DNA of 51,962 nucleotides, taken from the NCBI RefSeq assembly GCF_007992075.1, contig NZ_BJZO01000017.1:1-51962 (forward strand), written 5' to 3'. The position numbers were made by a program, and so were the translations under genes. This stretch comes from Pararhodospirillum oryzae. Its GTDB lineage: Bacteria; Pseudomonadota; Alphaproteobacteria; Rhodospirillales; Rhodospirillaceae. Below the pieces are notes generated by a model that worked only from the letters and a program-made list of their open reading frames with translations, was not told the DNA's origin and made no database searches. Positions 44,761 through 51,962 of this stretch are shown here, piece by piece; position 1 is the stretch's first letter, and each line of letters starts with the position of its first letter.

Positions 44761-47667
44761 TTAGGTGCCAAGCATTCCGCGCAGGCGATACAGGGCCTCC
44801 TGGGCCTGACGGGGTGTCAGATCGTCGGGTTCCAGGGCCGCGAGCGCCGCGATCACCGCCGACGCGGCCGACTCAGGCGCCGGATCGGGCGCCGGATCGG
44901 GCACGGGGTCGGGGTCCGGCTCGGGGGTCGGCTCGGGGGTCGGCTCGGGGGTCGGCTCGGGGTCGGGGGCGCGGGTCCGGGCGGCGGCGAACAAGGGCAG
45001 GTCGTCGGCGCGGCGCGTCGGGCCCAGGGGGCCCTCGCCCTTTTCCAGTTGGGCCAGGATTTCCTCGGCGCGCCGGATCACCGGGGCGGGCAGGCCGGCC
45101 AGGCGGGCGACGTGAATGCCATACGAGCGATCCGCCGCCCCCGGCCCGACCTCGTGCAGGAAGATCACCTGCTTTTTCCATTCGCGGATGCGCATGGTGT
45201 GGCAGGCCAGTGCCGGCAGGCGGGCCGAAAGCGCGGTGAGCTCATGGTAATGGGTGGCGAACAAGGCGCGGCAGCGGTTGGCGTCGTGCAGGGATTCGAC
45301 CGTGGCCCAGGCGATGGAAAGCCCGTCGTAGGTCGCGGTGCCGCGCCCGATTTCGTCGAGGATGACCAGCGAGCGCTCGGTGGCCTGGTGCAAGATGGCG
45401 GCCGTTTCCACCATTTCAACCATGAAGGTGGAGCGCCCGCGCGCGAGATCGTCGGCGGCGCCCACCCGGCTGAACAGGCGGTCAACCACCCCCAGCCGCG
45501 CCGAGGTGGCGGGCACGTAGGAACCGATCTGGGCCAGGATCGCGATCAGGGCGTTCTGGCGCAGGAACGTGGACTTGCCCGCCATGTTGGGTCCGGTCAG
45601 CAGCCACAGGCGTTGCCCGGGCGCCAGGTCGCAGTCGTTGGCCACGAAGGCCTCGCCCCCCTGCCCGGCCAGGGCCGCCTCCACCACCGGGTGACGGCCG
45701 CCGGTGATCGAGAAGGCCAGGGAACCGTCGATCTCGGGGCGGCAATAGCGCTGGCGCTCGGCCAGCTCGGCCAGGCCCGTTGCCACGTCCAGGCGGGCCA
45801 GCGCCCCGGCGGCGCGGTCGATCGCCGGCCCCCGTGCCAGCACCAGGGCGCGCAGATCCTCGAACAGGGCCAGTTCCAGGGCCAGGGCCTTGTCGGCCGC
45901 GCCCCGGATGCGGTCCTCCAGCTCCGACAGTTCCACGGTGGTGAAGCGCACCTGGCTGGCCAGGGTCTGGCGGTGCATGAAGGGGTTGGCCGCGCCGTCG
46001 CCTCCCGATCCCGGCGCGGCGTTCATCAGGCGGTCGGCGCGGCCCGCCGGCACCTCGATGAAATAGCCCAGCACATTATTATGCTTGATCTTGAGGGCCT
46101 GAATGCCGGTCTCGGTCGTGTAGCGGGCCTGCAAGGCGGCGATCAGGCGGCGGCTTTCGTCGCGCAGGCCGCGCAGTTCATCGAGGCCGGCGTGAAATCC
46201 GGGCCGGATGAAGCCACCATCGCGGACCATCGGGGGGGGCTCGTCGGCCAGGGCGCGGTCCAGGTGATCAACCAGGGTGTCGTGTTCCCCCAGGTCGTCG
46301 AGCCACGCGGCGACGGCGGCCGGCGGCGCCTGCCCCGAGGAAACGGCCTGGCCCACCGCCAGCCGCATCCGGGGCACCAGGGCAAGGCCCCGGGCCACCG
46401 CCTCCAGGTCGCGCGGGCCGCCCCGCCCCAGGGAAAGCCGCGACAGGGCCCGTGCCATGTCGGGACACCCCGCCAGGTGGGCGCGCACCTCGGCCCGCGC
46501 GGCCGTGGCGGCGACGAACAGGCCCACCGCGTCCAGGCGTTCGGTGATCGCGCGCGCGTCGGTCAGGGGCGCGGCCAGGTATCCGGCCAGCAAGCGCCCG
46601 CCGGGGCCGGTCACCGTGTGGTCGATCACGGCCAGCAGGCTGCCCTTGCGCTCGCCCGACAGGGTTTCGTGCAGTTCCAGGTTGCGCCGGGTCGCCGGGT
46701 CCAGGCCCATCACCGCGCCCTCGTCCAGGCGGCGCGGCGGGCTCAGTCGGGGGAGCTGGCCGGCCTGGGTCAGGCTGACATAATCAATGACCGCGCCCAG
46801 GGCCGTGACCTCGGCCGGGGAAAAGGCGCCGAAGGCATCGAGCGCCGCCACCTCGAACACCGCGTGCAGGCGCCGGCGGGCGTTGTCGGGGTCGAAGCGG
46901 CTGGCGGGCAGCGGAGAGAGGGCCGCGCCCGACAGGGCCAGCGGCTCGCCCACCACCGGATCGGCCAGCACGGACTCGGGCACCACCATCTCGCCCGGGG
47001 CGAGGCGGGCCAGGGCCGGGGCCAGGGTGGCCGGGCTCACGGCCTGGGCGCCGACCTCGCCGGTGGACACATCGACCCAGGCCAGGCCCAGGGTGTCGCG
47101 CCCCTTGATCAGCGCCGCCAGGTAATTGGGCCGGCGCGCCTCCAGCAAGGTGTCCTCGGTCAGGGTGCCCGGCGTGACCACCCGCACCACCGCGCGGTTG
47201 ACCACCGCCTTGGCCCCGCGCAGGCGCCGGGCCTCGGCCGGGTCCTCCACCTGTTCGCAGATCGCCACCTTGAAGCCGGCCCGGATCAGCCGCGCGAGGT
47301 ACCCTTCATGGGCGTGGACCGGTACCCCGCACATGGGAATGGGCTCGCCCTGGTGGCGTCCGCGCTGGGTCAGGGCGATGTCGAGCGCCTGGGCGGCCCG
47401 GGCCGCGTCGTCGAAGAACAGTTCGTAGAAATCTCCCATGCGGAAGAACAGGAGGCTGTCGGGATGATCGGCCTTGATCGCCAGGTACTGGCTCATCAGG
47501 GGGGTGACATCGCCGGCGGGCGTGCTCGGGTCGGTCTCGGCCGGCGGAGCGGAGGACGAGACGGCGGCGAAAACCGGGGCAGGGCCCCGAAGGAAAGCGG
47601 GAAAGCGGGGCATGGATCCGGGTGGGTTAGAACCAATACGAGAACCGAGAGACGGTGACGAAGCCAT
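44761..47667 (-). CDS. mutS: DNA mismatch repair protein MutS
   Basis: Mismatch-recognition ATPase. Visible: the mismatch-reading motif [15 protein letters not shown] near residue 80, Walker [11 protein letters not shown], Walker [16 protein letters not shown], and the clamp and core domains between. A spacer of PDPEPTPEP repeats (12-bp units at 44918-44965) sits before the conserved C-terminal tetramerisation segment ([19 protein letters not shown]). The start is uncertain: the ATG at 47667 (968 residues) or the ATG at 47613 (950 residues), with no good Shine-Dalgarno at either. Both add a Pro/Ser-rich N-terminal extension of 50-70 residues before the usual [12 protein letters not shown] beginning. 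Confidence 0.93.
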   Translation of the reverse strand: MASSPSLGSRIGSNPPGSMPRFPAFLRGPAPVFAAVSSSAPPAETDPSTPAGDVTPLMSQYLAIKADHPDSLLFFRMGDFYELFFDDAARAAQALDIALTQRGRHQGEPIPMCGVPVHAHEGYLARLIRAGFKVAICEQVEDPAEARRLRGAKAVVNRAVVRVVTPGTLTEDTLLEARRPNYLAALIKGRDTLGLAWVDVSTGEVGAQAVSPATLAPALARLAPGEMVVPESVLADPVVGEPLALSGAALSPLPASRFDPDNARRRLHAVFEVAALDAFGAFSPAEVTALGAVIDYVSLTQAGQLPRLSPPRRLDEGAVMGLDPATRRNLELHETLSGERKGSLLAVIDHTVTGPGGRLLAGYLAAPLTDARAITERLDAVGLFVAATAARAEVRAHLAGCPDMARALSRLSLGRGGPRDLEAVARGLALVPRMRLAVGQAVSSGQAPPAAVAAWLDDLGEHDTLVDHLDRALADEPPPMVRDGGFIRPGFHAGLDELRGLRDESRRLIAALQARYTTETGIQALKIKHNNVLGYFIEVPAGRADRLMNAAPGSGGDGAANPFMHRQTLASQVRFTTVELSELEDRIRGAADKALALELALFEDLRALVLARGPAIDRAAGALARLDVATGLAELAERQRYCRPEIDGSLAFSITGGRHPVVEAALAGQGGEAFVANDCDLAPGQRLWLLTGPNMAGKSTFLRQNALIAILAQIGSYVPATSARLGVVDRLFSRVGAADDLARGRSTFMVEMVETAAILHQATERSLVILDEIGRGTATYDGLSIAWATVESLHDANRCRALFATHYHELTALSARLPALACHTMRIREWKKQVIFLHEVGPGAADRSYGIHVARLAGLPAPVIRRAEEILAQLEKGEGPLGPTRRADDLPLFAAARTRAPDPEPTPEPTPEPTPEPDPDPVPDPAPDPAPESAASAVIAALAALEPDDLTPRQAQEALYRLRGMLGT
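44918..44965 (-). repeat. 12-bp x4 tandem repeat in mutS
   Basis: GGCTCGGGGGTC at 44918, 44930 and 44942, with a degenerate fourth copy at 44954. It is in frame and encodes TPEP-type repeats in the linker before the MutS C-terminal domain. Confidence 0.9.
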
Positions 47668-47939
47668 AAAATAGCACGAGCGCCCCGCGCGCGGTCTAGG
47701 CAGCGCTGTCGGGCTGGGGCACAATAGCCCGCAAGTGGCGCCCCGACCCCCCGTTTCCAGGCCGTCGCGCGAGGGGACCCCCCGCGTTTCCCTTCCCGGC
47801 GGCGCCCGGTGCCGCCTCCCCCGATTCCCGGTTCGTGCCCGGTCCTGCCCCGTCTGGGGACAAGGGCCCGGTGCCCCGCCTTCCCCCGAGCGGCCGGAAC
47901 CCGTCCTTCTCTTCTAGTCCCTTCAGGATTCCCGCATCC

Positions 47940-50204
47940 ATGGCCGACGACACCAAACGCAATCTGGAACGCGAAGCCCTCCTGTTCCATTCCACGGGCC
48001 GCCCGGGCAAGATCGAGATTCATCCGACCAAGCCCCTGGCCACGCAACGCGACCTTTCCCTGGCCTATTCGCCCGGCGTTGCCGCGCCGTGCCTGGAAAT
48101 CGCCCGCGACCCCACCACCGCCTATGACTACACCGCCAAGGGCAACTTGGTGGCCGTGATCTCGAACGGCACCGCCGTCTTGGGCCTGGGCGACCTGGGC
48201 GCCCTGGCCGGCAAGCCGGTGATGGAAGGCAAGGCGGTCCTGTTCAAGGCCTTCGCCGACGTTGATGGCATTGATCTGGAAATCGATACCCACGACGTGG
48301 ACGCCTTCATCAACTGCGTGCGCTACCTGGGCCCCAGCTTCGGCGGCATCAACCTGGAAGACATCAAGGCCCCCGAGTGCTTCGTGATCGAAAGCCGCCT
48401 GCGCGAGCTCATGGACATTCCCGTGTTCCATGACGACCAGCATGGCACCGCCATCATCGCGGCCGCCGGTCTTCTGAACGCGCTCGACCTCACCGGGCGT
48501 TCGCTGACCGATGTTCGCCTCGTGGTCAACGGGGCCGGTGCCGCCGCCATTGCCTGCGTCGAGCTGATCAAGGCCATGGGCCTGCCCGGCGATCACGTGA
48601 TGTTGTGCGACTCCAAGGGGGTTGTGCATCGTGGGCGCACCGATCTGAACCAATGGAAGTCCGCCCACGCCGTGGACACCGACGCGCGCACCCTGGCCGA
48701 GGCCATGGCGGGGGCCGACGTGTTCTTCGGGCTGTCGGTCAAGGGCGCGGTGACCCCGGAAATGGTCGCGGCCATGGCGCCCCGGCCGATCATTTTCGCC
48801 ATGGCCAATCCGGACCCCGAAATCACGCCCGAGGATGTGCGCTCGGTGCGCCAGGACGCGATCATGGCCACGGGGCGTTCGGACTACCCCAACCAGATCA
48901 ACAACGTGCTGGGCTTCCCCTACATTTTCCGGGGCGCCTTGGACGTGCGCGCGACCACCATCAACGACGACATGAAGATTGCCGCCGCCCGGGCCATCGC
49001 CGCCCTGGCCCGCGAGGACGTGCCCGACGAGGTCGCCGCCGCCTACGCCGGGCGCCGGTTGCGCTATGGGCCGGAATACATCATTCCCGTGCCGTTCGAT
49101 CCGCGCCTGATCGCCGCCATTCCGCCGGCGGTGGCCGAGGCCGCCATGCGTTCGGGCGTGGCGCGCAAGCCGATCATCGACATGGAAACCTACCGCCGCG
49201 AGTTGTCGGCGCGCCTGGATCCCACCGCCGCCAGCTTGCAGGCGATCGCGGCCGAGGCCGCGGCCCGGCCCCGGCGCGTGGTCTTCGCCGAGGGCGAGGA
49301 AGAAAAGATGATCCGCGCCGCGCTGGCCTTCCGCAACGCGGGCTATGGCACCCCCATCCTGGTCGGGCGCGAGGACCGCATCCGCGAAACCATGGCCGGC
49401 CTTGGCCTGGGCGGCGATCTGGACGGCTTGGAAATCCAGAACGCCAAGCTGTCCTACCACACCAAGCACTACATGGATTTCATGTATCGGCGCTTGCAGC
49501 GTCAGGGTAGTTTGTACCGCGACGTGCAACGCATGGTCAACCAGGACCGCAACGTGTTCGCCGCGTGCATGGTGGCCCTTGAGGATGCCGACGCGATGGT
49601 GACCGGCACCACCCGCCACTTCCATGCCTGCTTGCAGGACATCTTGCGGGTGATCGAGCCCACCCCCAATGAACTGGTGTTCTCGGTTAGCTTGATGATC
49701 GCGCGCGGGCGCACGGTGTTCATTGCCGACACCAATGTCCACGAAGCGCCCACCGGCGAGGAACTGGCCGATATCGCGGTGCAGACCGCCGCCCTGGCCC
49801 GGCGCATGGGGCATGAACCGCGCGTGGCCCTGCTCTCGTACTCCACGTTTGGCGCGCCGGTGGGGCGGACCCCGGACCGCTCGCGCCAGGCGGTTTCGAT
49901 CCTGGAGGAACGCCGGGTTTCGTTCGAATTCGACGGCGAGATTGGCGCCCACGTCGCCTTGGATCCGGAACTGCTGTCGCTTTATCCGTTCTGCCGTCTG
50001 TCGGGGCCGGCCAACGTGCTGATCATGCCGGGCCTGCATTCGGCCAACATCAGTTCCAAGCTGCTGCAGAAGCTGGGGGGGGCCACCACCATCGGCCCGC
50101 TTCTGATGGGCCTGTCGCGCCCGTGCCAGATTGTGCACATGGACGCGACCGTCTCCGACATCTTGCACATGGCCACCGTCGCCGCCGCCGAGGCGGGACG
50201 CTAA
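47940..50204 (+). CDS. maeB: NADP-dependent malic enzyme (MaeB type)
   Basis: Oxidative decarboxylation of malate to pyruvate with NADP. The product has 754 residues in two parts. The N-terminal malic enzyme (about 1-430) shows [34 protein letters not shown], the nucleotide-binding [15 protein letters not shown], and [11 protein letters not shown]. The C-terminal domain (about 440-754) resembles phosphotransacetylase, with [18 protein letters not shown]; in this family it is regulatory and binds acetyl-CoA. The ATG at 47940 ([20 protein letters not shown]) is standard. The stop TAA (50202-50204) sits inside the first unit of a tandem repeat. Confidence 0.96.
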   Translation: MADDTKRNLEREALLFHSTGRPGKIEIHPTKPLATQRDLSLAYSPGVAAPCLEIARDPTTAYDYTAKGNLVAVISNGTAVLGLGDLGALAGKPVMEGKAVLFKAFADVDGIDLEIDTHDVDAFINCVRYLGPSFGGINLEDIKAPECFVIESRLRELMDIPVFHDDQHGTAIIAAAGLLNALDLTGRSLTDVRLVVNGAGAAAIACVELIKAMGLPGDHVMLCDSKGVVHRGRTDLNQWKSAHAVDTDARTLAEAMAGADVFFGLSVKGAVTPEMVAAMAPRPIIFAMANPDPEITPEDVRSVRQDAIMATGRSDYPNQINNVLGFPYIFRGALDVRATTINDDMKIAAARAIAALAREDVPDEVAAAYAGRRLRYGPEYIIPVPFDPRLIAAIPPAVAEAAMRSGVARKPIIDMETYRRELSARLDPTAASLQAIAAEAAARPRRVVFAEGEEEKMIRAALAFRNAGYGTPILVGREDRIRETMAGLGLGGDLDGLEIQNAKLSYHTKHYMDFMYRRLQRQGSLYRDVQRMVNQDRNVFAACMVALEDADAMVTGTTRHFHACLQDILRVIEPTPNELVFSVSLMIARGRTVFIADTNVHEAPTGEELADIAVQTAALARRMGHEPRVALLSYSTFGAPVGRTPDRSRQAVSILEERRVSFEFDGEIGAHVALDPELLSLYPFCRLSGPANVLIMPGLHSANISSKLLQKLGGATTIGPLLMGLSRPCQIVHMDATVSDILHMATVAAAEAGR

Positions 50205-50340
50205 ACCAACCCCGCCGCCGCCGAGGCGGGACGCTAAACCAACCCCGCCGTCGCCGGGGCGGGGCGCCAGACCAAGCCCCGCCGTCGCCGGGGCGGGGCG
50301 CCAGACCAAGTCCCACCGCCGGGGCGGGTGGCAAGCACCG
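50180..50340 (+). repeat. 33/34-bp tandem repeat across the maeB stop
   Basis: Units 1 and 2 (50180-50212 and 50213-50245) are identical and each carries the codons for AAAEAGR plus TAA. Unit 3 (50246-50278) and unit 4 (from 50280) resemble each other and are changed to CGCCGTCGCCGGGGCGGGGC; a degenerate fifth copy ends near 50340. Each unit forms a GC hairpin. Only unit 1 is within the gene. Confidence 0.92.
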
Positions 50341-50390
50341 TGCACGGTCCCGACCCTGGTGTCGGGGCCGCTTGACCCACCTGAGCACAA

Positions 50391-50425
50391 CGGGGGCCGG
50401 CCCTGGCCGGGGCCCCCGTTTTTTT
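50391..50425 (+). terminator. Strong terminator after maeB
   Basis: CGGGGGCC (50391-50398) with GGCCCCCG (50411-50418), inner GGCC/GGCC pairing, then TTTTTTT (50419-50425). The histidine kinase gene downstream must have its own promoter in 50426-50534, where I see no clear box. Confidence 0.93.
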
Positions 50426-50534
50426 GCCTGTTGTGCTTCTCCTTTTCGCCTGTTCCTTGGTTTCTCCCCCCCGGTCGGAAGTCAGGAGGCGGTTCGCGCC
50501 TCCTGTTCCGCCCCCCGCGACGAAGGACCAACGC

Positions 50535-51962
50535 ATGGATCGCCAGACGCCGGGCCTTGGACGCCTGATGAGCGTGGTGATGATGATCTGCGTGCCCACC
50601 ACGGCCACCGTTCTGGGGCTGGCCGCCCTGGGCATGCTGCCCATTGGCGCCGCCGTGCTCTCGGTGCTTCTGGTGTGGATGCTCACCGCCTTGCTGGTTC
50701 GGTTTGCGTTTCGCGATCTGCTGGCGGCGACCCGCTACCTGCGCGATCTCGGCACCCACGCCAGCGAGGAGTCCCCGCCGCCGCCCGAGCTGCGCCTGGA
50801 CGTGGCGCAAAGCGTGGTCAGTGCCGGGCGGGTGCTGGACCGGCTGTGGCGCCGGCGCGAACAGCATCTGCGCGACCAGGTTTCCTCCAGCGAGCGGGTG
50901 CTCGATACCCTGCCCGACCCTTTGCTGATGCTCGATGGCGAGGCCATCATCACCCGGGCCAACCGCGCCGCGCGCACCTTGTTCGCGCGCTCGATGACCG
51001 GCCAGGAGATCACCACCGTCCTGCGCGATCCCGGGGTGCTCGATGCGGTTGAGGCGGTGCTGGAGAAAATCCCCACCCGGCAGGTGGGATGGGTGATGCC
51101 GGGATCGGTGGAACGCGAGTTCGAGGTGCGCGCCACCCGCCTGCCGGCGCGGGGCATCGATGGCTCCCTGGTCATGGTGACCTTGCACGACATCACCGCC
51201 TTGCGCCGCCTGGAGCAGATGCGCGCCGATTTCGTGGCCAATGCCAGCCATGAACTGCGCACCCCGCTGGCCAGCCTGATTGGCTTCACCGAAACCCTGG
51301 CCACCAGCGCCCAGGACGACAGCGAGGCCCGCGAGCGGTTCTTGTCGATCATGCTTGAACAAGGCCGGCGCATGCAGCGCCTGATCGAGGATCTTCTGTC
51401 GCTGTCGCGCATCGAGATGGAAGAACACAGTCCGCCGGCCGACCCCGTGAACCTGATCGGCGTGATTGAAACCGTCGGCCGTCTCCTGGAAATCCGCGCG
51501 CGCGAGAAATCGATGGAAATCCGGGTGGAAACCACCAGCACCCCGGTTCCCGAGGTGATCGGCGACACCGACCAGCTGGCGCAGATCTTGCAAAACCTTG
51601 TGGATAACGCCTTGAAGTACGGGCGCCCGGCCACGCCGGTGGTGATCCGCCTGGGCGTGGTCGAGCGCGGTCCCGCCGCCATGCCCTCGGCCGTGCGCGC
51701 CCCTTGCCTCAAGGTGAGCGTGATCGACAGGGGGGAAGGCATCGCCAAGGAACACCTGCCGCGCCTGACCGAACGCTTTTATCGGGTCGACAAGGCGCGC
51801 TCGCGGGCCCTGGGGGGAACCGGCCTCGGGCTTGCCATCGTCAAGCACGTGGTCGCCCGCCATCGCGGCGCGCTTACCTTGGAAAGCGAGATCGGGCGGG
51901 GAACAACCGTCAATGTGTTCCTTCCCCTTTACGTTTCCCCCGGGGCGGAGGGACCCGTCTGA
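50535..51962 (+). CDS. phoR: Phosphate-regulon-type sensor histidine kinase (PhoR-like)
   Basis: A 475-residue membrane kinase. Two N-terminal transmembrane helices (LMSVVMMICVPTTATVLGLA and AAVLSVLLVWMLTALLVRF) with almost no periplasmic loop are typical of PhoR. A PAS domain is at about residues 115-225 (LDTLPDPLLMLDGEAIITRA). The H-box is FVANASHELRTPLASLIGF (phospho-His about residue 240); N-box DNALKYG, G1 DRGEGI and G2 GGTGLGLAIVKHV are intact. The ATG at 50535 has GAAGGA 7 nt upstream. A partner such as phoB, or pst genes, would be expected beyond the window but is not seen. The symbol is assigned by architecture. Confidence 0.8.
   Translation: MDRQTPGLGRLMSVVMMICVPTTATVLGLAALGMLPIGAAVLSVLLVWMLTALLVRFAFRDLLAATRYLRDLGTHASEESPPPPELRLDVAQSVVSAGRVLDRLWRRREQHLRDQVSSSERVLDTLPDPLLMLDGEAIITRANRAARTLFARSMTGQEITTVLRDPGVLDAVEAVLEKIPTRQVGWVMPGSVEREFEVRATRLPARGIDGSLVMVTLHDITALRRLEQMRADFVANASHELRTPLASLIGFTETLATSAQDDSEARERFLSIMLEQGRRMQRLIEDLLSLSRIEMEEHSPPADPVNLIGVIETVGRLLEIRAREKSMEIRVETTSTPVPEVIGDTDQLAQILQNLVDNALKYGRPATPVVIRLGVVERGPAAMPSAVRAPCLKVSVIDRGEGIAKEHLPRLTERFYRVDKARSRALGGTGLGLAIVKHVVARHRGALTLESEIGRGTTVNVFLPLYVSPGAEGPV

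Noticed and set aside
50180-50340. CRISPR array or REP element
   Set aside because: There are no spacers, and the sequence does not recur at the other array in the window.
47496-51863. Minus-strand open frame of 1455 codons opposite maeB and phoR
   Set aside because: The His/Gln/Gly/Ala-rich translation mirrors the codon use of the opposite genes; it has no domains and crosses a strong terminator and the repeat array.

Overview
The window is a GC-rich stretch of an alphaproteobacterial chromosome. The gene set and order (hslVU beside hisBHAFE, CarD, FdxA, citramalate synthase, propionyl-CoA carboxylase, MaeB) and the protein sequences fit the Rhodospirillales, close to Rhodospirillum/Pararhodospirillum. 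That placement is my recognition; no search was run. I see no rRNA, tRNA, CRISPR array, transposase, integrase or phage gene. All 41 genes called look intact and the last one ends exactly at the window edge.

Layout. 1-2561 (minus): HslUV protease and an XRE regulator. 2766-6632 (plus): histidine genes hisB-hisH-hisA-hisF-hisE and a HIT protein; hisB is cut off from hisH by a 29-bp hairpin repeat array and a second strong hairpin. 6749-7623 (minus): a more AT-rich toxin-antitoxin pair, DUF4258 toxin and MqsA-like antitoxin. 7783-13535 (minus): exported unknown protein, acetoacetyl-CoA synthetase, purH, and an OmpR-type regulator with an eroded receiver pocket. 13665-17521 (plus): ribA, a large Ala/Pro-rich unknown protein and an L,D-transpeptidase. 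17539-24075: YggS (minus), then a ThiE-like protein, a DUF3576 lipoprotein, leuS, lptE and holA (plus). 24211-26521: a 57-residue membrane protein and an M23 peptidase.

26615-30642 (minus) is the least ordinary locus. A 398-residue ATPase and a 944-residue STAND-like ATPase with TPR repeats form a translationally coupled pair, preceded by three copies of a 20-bp motif, two of them fused into a 36-bp palindrome. 30866-35028 (minus) holds trmJ, cimA and a benzoate-CoA-ligase-family gene. 35352-36709 (plus) holds fdxA and carD with a CRP/FNR-like dyad between them. 36824-40440 is an EmrAB-type efflux operon divergent from its TetR regulator, with two matching operators over the promoters. 40564-47667 (minus) holds pccA, pccB and mutS. 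47940-51962 (plus) holds maeB and a PhoR-like kinase.

Metabolic theme: acetoacetyl-CoA synthetase, CimA, PccAB and MaeB all act around acetyl-CoA, propionyl-CoA and C4 acids, as expected for a phototroph assimilating organic acids and storing polyhydroxybutyrate (inference). A second theme is short tandem duplication: units of 12 to 34 bp recur inside genes and directly across stop codons of hisB and maeB.
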